Origin: Neonectria sp. B-13
Taxonomy: Eukaryota; Ascomycota; Sordariomycetes; Hypocreales; Nectriaceae
DNA: 64,000 bases
Assembly: GCA_002682825.1 (NCBI GenBank)
Contig: NOKP01000018.1
Coordinates: 1-64,000 of the forward strand
Direction of reading: 5' to 3'
The position numbers were made by a program, and so were the translations under genes. The notes beneath the pieces were generated by a model that saw nothing but the letters and a program-made list of their open reading frames with translations, was not told the origin of the DNA and did not search any database. This document shows, piece after piece, positions 11,767-22,048 of the stretch. Within the stretch, counting starts at the first letter, position 1, and each line of letters begins with the position of its first letter.

Positions 11767-12117
11767 TCAATCCTGTTTTAGTTCACCGCTGCCCTTCCAC
11801 CAACGCCAGATAGCTTTGCACCAAAACCAAGTTTCAATAGTCCCAAGAATGCTCAAAAGAACTATAAGAAAGATCTTCATGTTCTTGCCGATCCCAAGTG
11901 CTTCAAAACTGAAGGCCGGATAAGAAGGATTGGTAGAAATGGGTTGCTGGTCGACGCTGTCTTTTGTCTTTCTTGGCTTGGACTTCTTGTGTTGGAGAAG
12001 CAGATGGCTTTTGACCGAGAATGGGCGCGGAAGAACGTTTAGCCGTGAGCGCGTAATGGCTTGTGACAGCCGAGGCGTCATCCTTGTCCGGATAAGGCTG
12101 TTGGGATCGAGGCGCAT
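11767..12117 (-). CDS. Small single-pass membrane protein, probably mitochondrial
   Basis: A 116-residue single-exon gene. The N-terminus (MRLDPNSLIRTRMTPRLSQA...) is rich in Arg and Ser without acidic residues except near the start, like a mitochondrial presequence. The C-terminal 45 residues contain one hydrophobic helix (IFLIVLLSILGTIETWFWC) flanked by FEALGIGKNMK and AIWRWWKG. This C-terminal block is conserved among small fungal proteins of unknown function. The ATG at 12117 is preferred; the frame overlapping it from 12292 is on another phase and looks non-coding. Confidence 0.6.
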   Translation of the reverse strand: MRLDPNSLIRTRMTPRLSQAITRSRLNVLPRPFSVKSHLLLQHKKSKPRKTKDSVDQQPISTNPSYPAFSFEALGIGKNMKIFLIVLLSILGTIETWFWCKAIWRWWKGSGELKQD

Positions 12118-13067
12118 CTTGAGGTGTTGGATGTTGTTGCACAGTTGAAATGGTAGGAAAAGAGCCGAACTTTGGAGAGTGCAAATTAAATGAGTGTAAG
12201 AAGACGCAGAGGTGAATATCTCGATGCATCAGACTAGAGACGTGATGCAAAAGAGAGAACATTTTCGTACTTCCAAGCTGACAAGAAGCCATTCACGTCA
12301 CGTGAGACTAAGAAACTGGATGAGTCATGCAGCGATACAAGTCAGGTGAGTGGAATCCTTCCCGGCACATCCGGATTGGGGAATACCAACGACGAGAAGA
12401 GTCGAGGATTGATGATATATGTCACTGGTCTCTGAATACCATGCAATGTAATTAAATATGTCTTTGTTTAGTCAAAACTAGAAAGAGAGTCTCTGCGTCT
12501 GAGAATCGTTTCCACGTCCTGTCTCAGTAGCGCGGGGGCTAACACGAGTCGAACCAAGAGAACCAGGGGCCACACGCTCTCAGCAGACAGCCAGCCAGTC
12601 TCGGACAACAACCGAATCATCGTCCTCGTATTTAAAGCCTCGAACCTGCCCTGACAGCTCAAGATCTCATTGAGCCTTAGCATCAAGGCCCCGTGAACGC
12701 ATGGACAGATATCCGTAGATGATACGGTATAGCGTCTCATTCTGCGGGGTTAAATCAACAACATCTCCATCATTTCCCTGCTCTAGCGAGCCACACGTTT
12801 TGTGGGGGACCAATGGAGAGGCGAGTTACCCCGGATTACGCCCCTTCGGCCCACACGAGACACGGGGCTAAGAGGCCCGGATAAGAGGACGGCAGATGAG
12901 ACGGGCTCCGCAATACAAGAGCTTGGCCCCTGGTTTCTCGACGCGACGCTGGTCGCTGGGACTCGGGACTCTGGACTCATCATCACTCTTCCGTTCCCCA
13001 GCTGCGAGAATATCCGCTTGGCTCTTCCCCTCATCGAATCCTCCTCGCCGGGTCTCCTCCCGCAAGA
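12118..13067. other. Intergenic region with promoter of the 13-kb Zn2Cys6 gene
   Basis: A reverse ATG-started frame at 12468-12740 (90 codons) has no recognisable features. The remainder is upstream sequence for the forward regulator gene at 13068. Confidence 0.4.
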
Positions 13068-16000
13068 ATGGACTCCCCAACCCCCGGCCAAGACGCCCTG
13101 CACGAGGTTGATCTCGGCCCCGAAGTGGACGCCGCCAACCGAGTCCAGAAAACACCCTCGGCAAAGACCAAGAAGCGGGCGTCTCGCGCATGCCTGCCGT
13201 GCCGGTCTCGCAAAGTGAGGTGCATCCTAACTAGTTCTGCCGAGCCGTGTATCAACTGCCGACTCGACGAGAAGGAGTGCATTTTTATCGCGAGATCCAA
13301 GTTCTCGTATGTCTCCAGTGTGTTTCTGTTACCTTGGCCCAGCTGACCGCCTCTAGGAGGGGCACATCCCGCCATGCTCCTGTCGCGTCGAACGAGGCCG
13401 CGTCCACCGGACCGTCTCTCGATGACTTCAACGTCTTTGGGGATGAGCAAGCCCTGCTCGATACCGACGAGCAGCTTCCGTTGGCGGTGAATCCCATGTC
13501 AATAGACGTCGCTCTACCCGCTCTGCCGTCACTACCAACCGACCCCGCTGACTATGGCAATGGTAAGGCATTGCATTCTGTCCCAAGTCATCAACTAACC
13601 CTCAAACTAGAGTCTATGGACACGTTGACCCTCCCGCAATTCTCCTCCGTCTTTCCAGATTCGCTCCTCCCTGATTGTCCATGGATACCGCAGGAAGGAA
13701 CACAAAGACTGCTCTTCGACCCCACCAACCCAGATTATTCAATCCTCGAAGCCCCCAAGGTCCACACTCTCTCGCCCGAAGACCTCGACTATCTCTACAA
13801 GCAAGGATGCTTCGTCGTACCACAGAGGAATATTCTCAATGAATTCATTCAGCAATACTTCCTACATATCCACCCAATGCTTCCGATGCTCAACGAGGCC
13901 GACTTCTGGGCACTCTATCACCCGCAACACTCTGACGGTGCCTCCGGAGAGAGAATGCCTCTTATTGTCCTCCAGGGGATGCTGTTCTCGGCGTGTAGTG
14001 TGAGTCTGGCTTCCATCCCTAGACAGAGATGCTCTAACGCGCAGAAAGTTTGTATCTAGGAACACAATCGAGACTCTTGGGTTCAAATCGGTCCATGACG
14101 CAAAGTCCTCCTTCTACAAGAGGGCCAAGGTAGACTAACCCCCCCGCTCGGCCACACCCAGAGAACTAACCTTCAAAGCTTCTATACGATTTCGGGCTAG
14201 AAACATCCTCAATATCTATCGCCCAAGCTGCACTGCTGCTTTCACATTCACACTTGATTCCTCTCCCGCATGGTGGATGCAAGCAACTCGGTCCGATGTG
14301 GCTAGGCATTGCCACGCACTACGCTCGCGACGCTGGGGCTCATCGCTATCATTCGTTACTGACGAGCGAGTCTCCTGTATCCTCCGAGCAGAAGAAACTC
14401 AGCGCGGTCTTGAAGCGTCTTTGGTGGTGCTGCATCATCCGCGACCGGTTGATGCCCTTAACATCACGCAAGACCATCAAGATCACACACGCCAACTTCA
14501 ATTTTACGGGGAACCCAGTTCTTGGAGTCGCCGATCTTTCCGACGAGTTTGATAAGTCTAGTGTTTATGATCCTACGACCAAGCGGTTCCTCGCTGAGAT
14601 CCTAGCAAAGCTTGTCGAGCTCTGTGTCATACTCACGGAGGTCCTGACTTTGACGTTTCCCATGTACGACGATCCTTCCCGAGAGCCTTCACATCCAGCT
14701 ACTGAAGAAAGCCGAATTGGAGACTGCAGGATGGCCTTGAGGCGGTGGTACAGCACCGTGCTGCGGATTCAGTCGGCGCCAAAGGGAGACATACTCAAAT
14801 TTGCCGAGACTTCTGGGTCTCCGAAGAGCTCCCCCGTCCTGTTTATCAACCTGCTGGAAATGTACTACCAGTAAGTGAGTGTACAAAGCCTCTGAGAGTT
14901 TGCGACTAACCAAACCGCTTAGCTCTGCCCGAATGGCGCTCTGTCACTACGAGATACTGTACTGCAGTCTGGTAACACCGTCTCTGCGTCTGGGCCTTCC
15001 AGCTGCAGACACCTATGAAAGCAGCCAAGAACTGCAAGGCGCAGTCTCGCAGGTCACACAGTGTCTTCGAAAGCTGGTCCGTTTAGGCCTGGTCTGCTGG
15101 CTTCCTATCAGCGCGTAAGTACTCTGCCCCGGCGATATCATCACCTCTAATGCATCCTCAGTGTTGGCTGTACGGCATTCCCCCTGGCTCTGCAAATCCT
15201 CGATGTCAAGGTGTTCAACTCCACACACTCCCAAAACCAAGGACCGAATACCCCATTGTTCGCGCAACACAAGCAACAGCAACTCAATGTGCTTATCGAG
15301 GCGATGAAAACCTACAGGCCGCGCTACGACGGCGTGGATTGGGTGGCTCGAACGGTTCGCTACATCGTTGACCTAGCACAGAAGCATCTTCCAGCGATGC
15401 GAACTCGAAACGGAAACCCGATATCGAGCTGGACGGAAATGCTGCAGTTATACCCGATATACTATCTGCGCTTGGCTATGACGATGGACTTGAGTATTCG
15501 CAACGGCAAAATACCACTCGAAAGCGATTTTCCCCAAAGCCTACGTGGCATTTTTCAGGAGAACCTCTTGGTAGCATCTCCCCTGAATACACAGATGATG
15601 CTTCCGAATGTCAACAGCCCAGTGGGAATTCTTGGTTCTGGCTCAAGGGTTGAGAGCGTGTGGCCCGGGAAGGAGAGTGGCTACGATGAGAAATTCTCGC
15701 AGGCAGATCAGACATCTACCAGGAATTTCGAGAGCGAACGTGGACTTGTGGTTCCTGGAGAGGAAGAAACGTATGCTGGCGGCGAAGACATGATCGATTT
15801 CGAGGACGCACTCTGGGAGATTTCCAGTGGCACCCCGACGACAAACACCAAGGAAACGGACTCAACAGCTAGCCTGCATGAAGACCCTAATCCCTCGATT
15901 TTGGAATTGGACTTCGAAACGACTTCGTTCTCGTCTCCAGTTGGAATTGGGCAGTTCGGCAATGTAAAACGACAATCAGGGGGAGGATGCTCACCATATC

Positions 16001-16107
16001 TGCCCTTGAGTCCAGGCCAGTGGGGTGGCGGATATTCCAACTTTGAGGCAACAGCCTTTGGGTTTGGAAACGAGGATTCCATCTTGGAACGGTTGCTAGA
16101 GATATGA
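13068..16107 (+). CDS. Zn2Cys6 transcription factor (CTF1-like family), copy A
   Basis: Seven exons (13068-13306, 13357-13562, 13611-13999, 14049-14129, 14179-14870, 14923-15114, 15162-16107) give 914 residues. The binuclear zinc cluster lies at about residues 43-70: CLPCRSRKVRC followed by CINC and C, preceded by a basic KTKKRAS stretch. The fungal transcription-factor middle homology region includes FIQQYFLHIHPMLPMLNEADF, the RLWWCCIIRDR helix and MYYHSARMALCHYE. The C-terminal 150 residues are acidic and Ser-rich, a likely activation region. Architecture resembles cutinase transcription factor 1 relatives, but the target genes cannot be read from sequence. The intron at 13563-13610 is 48 nt, so retaining it would not break the frame. 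A clear paralogue lies at 45.5-48.3 kb. Confidence 0.85.
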
Positions 16108-16244
16108 GAAGGCATTTAATTGCATGCAAGGCAGAGCTGAATTGTATAGAACTATATCGTAATTAGGAGAGTTTCACGTCATGAGCACGAGTGTCTCTCA
16201 AACTATCCCATGCCCCTATCTACTGTGCTGCGGCTGTCACTGGT

Positions 16245-16363
16245 ACATACGACCATAGCTCTTAGAAAATACGGGATCCCGTCCGCTCTCCCTTAGTCAA
16301 GCTGAGAAGCGGTGAATTAGTACTCGGGTCGGTGACGACCGGGGAATCCTCACTGTTGTATGT
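16245..16363 (+). rRNA. 5S ribosomal RNA gene, copy 1 (variant type)
   Basis: A 119-nt unit starting ACATACGACCATAG and ending CTGTTGTATGT. The ends pair as 5S helix I. Internal GGGATCCCGTCCGCTC, AGCTGAGAAGCGG and AGTACTCGGGTCGGTGACGACC match fungal 5S loop B/C and the loop E/helix IV region. A T-rich run (TTTTATCTTTTT) follows directly, fitting an RNA polymerase III terminator. It differs from the common filamentous-fungal 5S in helices II-III, so it is probably a minor type or a pseudogene that keeps its structure. Confidence 0.85.
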
Positions 16364-16455
16364 TTTATCTTTTTGGCTCTTTTGGCTTTTTGTGGGTAAT
16401 TTTATGGCCCTGGAGTCACGATGCCCTCATGGGCTGGCTCGTTGCAGCCTCAGGT

Positions 16456-16574
16456 ACATACGACCATAGCTCTCAGAAAATACGGGATCCCGTCCGCTCT
16501 CCCTTAGTCAAGCTGAGAAGCGGCAGATTAGTACTCGGGTCGGTGACGACCGGGGAATCCCTGCTGTTGTATGT
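16456..16574 (+). rRNA. 5S ribosomal RNA gene, copy 2 (variant type)
   Basis: A second 119-nt unit in the same orientation, 92 nt after copy 1. It is nearly identical, with small differences: CTCTCAG for CTCTTAG, GCGGCAGATT for GCGGTGAATT, and ATCCCTGCTG for ATCCTCACTG. Helix I is intact. CTTTATTTTTG follows as a likely Pol III stop. The sequence between the units is not repeated, so they are not an rDNA-style array. Confidence 0.85.
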
Positions 16575-17411
16575 CTTTATTTTTGCCTTTTTTCTCTCGC
16601 TTGTTCTTGTGCTGAACTGCTGTTGTGTTGTATTGACTTGTTTTTGCGCCTTCGGACAAACTGAGTGGGGGAGGGATGGCACAGTGGTGGCGTAGAAGCG
16701 CTCCTGACTAAGGGCAAATGGGCCAGTGAGGGGAGAATATCCTTGACAAAGCAATTCTATCCCGTTTTTGTCTAATTTGTAGGCAAGAGATGACTATACA
16801 GCTGCTAAACTTATTGATGCATCTCTCGTAGTTGGTATTTATCGGGGGTATATCATAGCAAAGAACAGGAATGCTACACGATAACAATGGGATCAGTCCT
16901 ATCGCCGTAGACGATGTAGATGTGTGGATTCTCATTTGAGATGCATGCAAGCTTTCTAGTTGACTCTAAGCCTCAATGTACTGGTAGTTGTACTAGGAGC
17001 CAACTTGCCTGGCGGAAGATGATGAATTAAGTATGCCAGTCTAGCATATACGTACACGCTCGTCTACTGGCATGAAGTGTACTTCATTGAACAACCACCA
17101 AAAAAAGAATATGGCGTCATAATTATTCGAGCCCACGTATACCTTAATTAAACAATTCCAGCACAGAACAATTAAATACTTTTCAATGGCACCTGCTTCT
17201 CTCATACCAAGTCCAGCTGCTTTTTGGAGCCGCGCGGCTCCCATTCCCTCATCAAATATCCGAGTCTCCGCATACGCCAGTCAACGCGCCCATTTGCAGG
17301 GGATTGCTTCATACTCCACCAGCTTAGCACTGTTAGGTGGAGATTTGACCTAGGGTCACGTCACCCGATGAGCAAGCGAACGCGCGGTGTTCCTATAAAC
17401 CACATGGACCT
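16575..17411. other. Intergenic region
   Basis: About 840 bases downstream of the 5S units and of the GPI-protein gene. The frames on both strands are short and look non-coding. Confidence 0.4.
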
Positions 17412-17951
17412 TTACAGGTTGACGAGGATGGCGGCACCACCCATGAGAGCACCCATTGCAACGGCAGCGGTGGGCATGGTGCCGGCGTCGTCGCCAGTGG
17501 ACGTGCTCTGGACGAAGCCGGAGGCAGTGCCGCTGGCAGAGTCGGTGGAAGACCCATCCGAGTCAGTGGCCGACTCGTCAGATGCAGTGCTGGTGCTGCC
17601 GTCTTGGCTGGTGACGGTGCTGACGGTGGTGTTGGCACTGGCGTCGCCGGTTGCCGTTCCTGTTGCCGTGGCCGCAGCAAGTTGCGACGAGACAGCCGCG
17701 TTGATGCTGGCAGCGACTTTGGACACCTCGGCGGCAGCGCTGCTGTAGGCGTCATTGGCTATGGCGTTGGCAGACGAAGCAATGGCGAGGGCGGTGGTGT
17801 CGTAGACGTAGGTGATGGTATCGGTGCCAGCCTGCGAGAACGAATTTGTTAGTCGTCGATGAATGATCTAGACCGAATCAAGCCTGTGGAAGAAACTTAC
17901 CTGCGCCGAGGCAGCGAGGATCGAGGCGAGAGCGACAGCAGAGAACTTCAT
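17412..17951 (-). CDS. Small GPI-anchored, Ala/Ser/Thr-rich cell-wall protein
   Basis: Two exons (17951-17901, 17831-17412) give 156 residues. Exon 1 is a signal peptide, MKFSAVALASILAASAQ. The mature part opens with AGTDTITYVYDTTALAIAS, then an Ala-rich helix-prone stretch and a Ser/Thr/Asp-rich spacer likely to be O-glycosylated. It ends with small residues (STGDDAG) before a hydrophobic tail (AAVAMGALMGGAAILVNL), the classical signal for GPI attachment. It is therefore expected at the plasma membrane or cell wall. No cysteine framework of a CFEM or hydrophobin domain is present. A TATAAAAG box at 18059-18066 on the reverse strand lies about 110 nt upstream. Confidence 0.82.
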
Positions 17952-18058
17952 GGTGACGGTGTTAATACTCTGGCTGATTAAGAAGGTAGTTAAGAACGAG
18001 AGAAAAGACCGATGGTGAAGGATGAAAAAGAGAAAGAAGCGGCAGAGGTTTCCACGTC

Positions 18059-18066
18059 CTTTTATA
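18059..18066 (-). promoter_or_regulatory. TATA box of the GPI-anchored protein gene
   Basis: The reverse strand reads TATAAAAG, 108 nt upstream of the ATG at 17951. This is a normal spacing for a fungal TATA element. Confidence 0.5.
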
Positions 18067-19210
18067 TCAAGTTTAGACCTCCTCATCTCTAACCAGCTCT
18101 CATGATGCGAACGTCTCCTGCCTGCATAACTCCCAATCTTCCACCCCTGCTCCGGATTCCCCGTAGTAGGCGGACATGGGCCTGATCATTCATCGGAGCT
18201 AACTGATGAGGTGTACGGCTGAAGGTGGGGTGACTTGATATTTCTGCATGAAGTGCTAGAGCCCCTGTAGTTGTGGGATGACGTGTACTTTCGCTCAACC
18301 TATTCAGCCAAATGGCGTCGCGGTTGTCTAGGTAGTATACAAGAATACTAGGTATCACTCGAAGTGCTCTCAAGCCATTTATAGCAGTCTTTTGTCTTTG
18401 CGAGATCTCCTTGTTGCCTTTGGTCAGGCCAGACTTTCTTGGGCATCTCGGTGGGAAGAAAACCTTCTCCAAGGCGAAGACAACAATTCTTTGTAGTGTA
18501 TCCAATGCTTGAGATTCAGGTTATATTTTATCACAGCCGAGGTGGAGCACGTCAATTCGTGCTTTCTCGTTGAAAAATTAAAGACAGGAGTATATTAACC
18601 TCTATCTTCACGTTTAGTTAACACCATTAGTTTAGCTTGTCCTCAACCATAGCGTATGTAAATGACCTAGCTGTCTTTTGCCGAGGTGACAAGTCATGCC
18701 AGCCTTCTTCTTCTTTCTCGGGCACTCAGGCTAGTAGTCAAACATGTGAGTGACGGCATGATTCACTGCGTTTCGAGTAAGAATTCATAGAGGAACTCAT
18801 AACAGCCTCAATGTACATTTTTACATAGTATACAAGTCATTGCTTTGTTTTGCCCTAAATTTAAACGCTGGTAGTCTAGATATTTGTCACTGGTGCTGTT
18901 GTCGAACGCATGCGTGCTTTGCATAACCCCCAGTTCTCTCTTCCTTTTCTAGCTTTCTTCTTCCTTGGTCTCCGTATCAGAGCCTTTCATCTTGCGGTTA
19001 TCATAGTAGTCCCAACAAAGCAAGCTCTTCATGGAGAATACCCTAGAAACCTGAGGTAGTCGAGATGGCTGGAGAACCCCTGGCACGGGGTGTTTGTCGT
19101 CATGACTCTTGGCTTCCTCAACTCCCGAAAGAATTGGGCCGATCTCCACAGAACCCAGAGTAGACACACAGAGGCAGCTGCGGGGTTCTACACGTCCTTG
19201 ACTATAAATG
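18067..19210. other. Intergenic region; possible extra 3' exon of the next regulator
   Basis: Mostly non-coding. One reverse-strand open segment, 19167-18949, ends in TETKEEES. It could be a C-terminal exon of the Zn2Cys6 gene upstream if a weak GTGACA donor just before 19210 and the CCCGCAG acceptor are used; the phase would fit. I left it out of the main model because the donor is poor. Confidence 0.35.
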
Positions 19211-21242
19211 TCACTGGTGGTCTTTGGAAGTGCGGTCTTCGAACAGTCTCAGAATACTCGTCGCATAAAGCCAGTCACGGGACAGCTCGCGAAGACAGAG
19301 CAACAGCGAGTCGAACCTCCTGAGTGACTTGGACGCTACAACCGGGTTATTTGAATCCAGTTCGGTGCTGACTTGGAGTATAGCCGTGAAGAGCGAGTTG
19401 ATGCCAGACAGCCACAGGCCAGACAAAGTGCCGTTGGCACGCAGGCCCTCGAGGATAAGCGTCACCGTCATTGCCGAGTCCCTGCATATCTCGAGATCGT
19501 TGAGCGATTCCGAAGTCGGAGGGTCGTGTGCTTGGTTCTGCGGAGCTCGGTGTAGAAGGATGAGAAAGTTGTTGTACGTAAGGTGGAGCGTGGACTGCCA
19601 AACATCGACGTTGGAGAGAGACAGTCGCATCTGATCGGGTAAGCGCATGGCGAAGTCTGCGAGAGCCTCGTCCACCTGTTTGATTGCTTGGATGTTGGCA
19701 TGTGGTGAGGACCGCAGAGATCCCTTCTGTTTCATTGCTTTTGAAAGGAGGATGCATAGGCGCACGTGCTGGACAACAAAGTCCCGCTGGGCGTAGGGAA
19801 TTCCCTCGAAGTGGGCATCGGTAAGTGTCGGCACATCCGAGTCGTCGAGGTTTCTATCACGTTAGTATCCCGCTCCCGTCCTCCAACTTGAGAATCTGGT
19901 GCAGACGTACAGAGCTTGCGGTCGGCCGTACGCAACTGAAACCAACACGTCGAATTGCACAAGCACCCACCAAAGGCGAACCCACGCGCGTTTATAGATT
20001 GGCGAGAGGTTGGAACTGACCGAGTCTCGATGCATCCCCAAGCCCAGGGCGATCCGCGCGGCGTGTCCAACCCACTGCCACGAGTTGGCCAGGATGTCTT
20101 CCGCCCCGTCCGAGTGCCAGGTCATGAGAAGGGCAACTTGCAAGTGCATCGTCCGGTCTTGCTCAAAGCGGGCGTCCAAAAGCGTCTTGGCCCTGCTGAA
20201 AAATGTGGCTTTGAGCTCTGCAATGTCATTGCGTCGTCGGGATAATACGTGCGCACCCACGAGGAGGATCGCATGTAAGAGTGTCAACGCCGGAGGATTC
20301 CGGGAGTCACGGGCGTTGTACTTGTTCATGAAGTCTTCTTCGTCCACGATGGGCCATCCGCAGTTGACCTGAGTGAAGTAAGCGTGTATGAGCTCGTCCG
20401 CGAGAGCTTTTTCGGGCAAGGCGAAGGCTTCCGGGGGGATACGGTCCGAGTTATGGGCTGTAAACTTTCGAGCGAGCTGGCGGCTTGGAATGTGGTGGAT
20501 CGTATCATCGTCGGGGTGTTGTGAACGCCGTCGGACCATGTAGTTGATGTTTGAGATTTCGGTGCCGATGAAGCAAAGACGTGCTAAGTTGTTGCAACCG
20601 AATTCCTGGAACTGCAGGTGATCCTGGTTGACGACCTGGACTAGATTCCCCGAACATTCTTCCACGTCATACTCGACATGCGACACCGATGGCTCGATAT
20701 CTGACGCTGTCAACTCAGAGAAGAAATTCTGGGACTCCCAGGAGGTTTCTGTCGCTTGGTAGGCAGCCTCTTCCTCCTGCTCGGAATACCCAGTGTCCTC
20801 AATTCGATACTGCGATGATGGCGATTCGTCTTCCCGCGGCAATATCGGAGCAAGACCCCCAGTCGATGAGCTGCTGGAAAACTTGCCCTTTCTCTCATAC
20901 ATCGAACAACCCGTCCGGTTACCTTTTACACAGTTCGAGCACGGGATCCCCGTTTCCAGAGCGTTGCAGCGGATCTTCCGCTGGTGGCAGTTCACACAGG
21001 CGCGTCCATCTGTGAGAAGAAGAAATCATTAGACCGAAGTGCCTCGAGCGTGGAAAGACACGATGGACCTGCTAAACATGAATACCGAAGAACAAGCAGA
21101 CAAGATTGAGAGAAGTAGACAGTGCAGGCCGAGATGCCGAGTGATTCTGGAACGGCGAGGAGGGTGACATACTGATCTTGCTTCTTATCTTGGCTGACCG
21201 CTCATTTTGATTACGAGATCCCAATCCTTCACCAGAGACCAT
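19211..21242 (-). CDS. Zn2Cys6 transcription factor with fungal_trans domain
   Basis: Three exons (21242-21173, 21009-19911, 19853-19211) give 603 residues. Exon 1 encodes only 23 residues (MVSGEGLGSRNQNERSAKI...) and splices through a GTATGT..CACAG intron into the zinc cluster GRACVNCHQRKIRC...CSNCVKGNRTGC. A linker is followed by the regulatory middle domain (ELIHAYFTQVNCGWPIVDEEDF, ARIALGLGMHRDS, WVRLWWVLVQFDVLVSVAYGRP). The last intron joins GRPQAL to NLDDSDVPTLTDAHFEG. The C-terminal part ends in a helix typical of this family (LSRDWLYATSILRLFE). Its own upstream region holds several CGGA repeats, including an inverted pair, which suggests autoregulation or control by a related factor. 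Confidence 0.82.
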
Positions 21243-21389
21243 CTCGCAGTTGTCTGGGACTTTTCGTGCAGAGGGGCACCAAAAGTTGCCTTCAAAGGCA
21301 ATGGTGCTGCCCACTGGGCTTATGAGTAGCGTGCTGGCAGAGTGTTGGCTCTTGTGGTTCTCGGAGGCGCTTATCGCTCAGTCTTATAT

Positions 21390-21410
21390 GTTCGGATCAC
21401 TTCTCCGAAC
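21390..21410. promoter_or_regulatory. Inverted CGGA repeat, candidate Zn2Cys6 binding site
   Basis: GTTCGGA, a 7-nt spacer, then TCCGAAC: perfect 7-nt half-sites in inverted orientation, as bound by dimeric Zn2Cys6 proteins. It lies about 150 nt upstream of the regulator ATG at 21242. Confidence 0.5.
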
Positions 21411-21430
21411 AGTCGGGAACTCGGAGACTC

Positions 21431-21445
21431 GGTGACTTAGTCACC
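21431..21445. promoter_or_regulatory. 15-nt perfect palindrome containing TGACTTAGTCA
   Basis: GGTGACT-T-AGTCACC. The core resembles bZIP (AP-1/Cpc1-like TGACTCA) half-sites. It is upstream of the Zn2Cys6 gene. Confidence 0.4.
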
Positions 21446-22048
21446 CTCTGATCTTCATTTAACGCTTGCTTTAGCCGGGAAACGTCGGTGTACATCGGCA
21501 TGACCGTGGTTGAGTTAATACCATCTTTCGTGGTAATCCACGGCTGATACTCAACGTCAACACTCAACACTTATTGTTTGACACGCAGTACGCCTGTCTC
21601 ATAATCTCGTACTCTCATTCTTGGTTCTAATTTAAATCCTACAGAAGCTATAATTCATCGGGATCTACAGTTTTAAGTACGGAGGCAAGTTATTTAATGT
21701 GTGTTATTCAGTAACGGGAGAGCTGACCATTCTCTGCTTAAACATCTTGCTAAGGTCGAGGACTCATACTGTCTGTGGAATGAAATTCTGTAAGGGACAG
21801 GAGCAATACTAAAAGAATAATTGGTAGAAACCGAAGGAGCGAACCAGATAAACCATCCTCCACATGCGCTCGACCATGTAGACAAGCTGCGACATACATT
21901 GCTCAGAGAGCGAGTATTTTTTATTCCTCCCTGGGAAACAGGGCGTGTTCAAAACAAAATCAACTTTATAGCAGATAATCCCGCTCGTTGCCACGCTCAA
22001 GGCAAGCAACAGACACGCTCGAATTCCAAACCCCCAGTCATCACTCAT

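Larger units (their letters stand above)
21243..22048. other. Upstream region of the 21-kb regulator with palindromes
   Basis: Contains GTTCGGA-N7-TCCGAAC at 21390-21410, further TCGGAG copies nearby, and the 15-nt palindrome GGTGACTTAGTCACC at 21431-21445. Bases 21450-22048 show nothing recognisable. Confidence 0.5.

Noticed and set aside
12468..12740. Reverse 90-codon ATG frame
   Set aside because: No signal peptide, motif or splice context; likely chance.
16360..16695. Forward frame across the 5S region
   Set aside because: Runs through the second 5S rRNA gene and its T-rich terminator.
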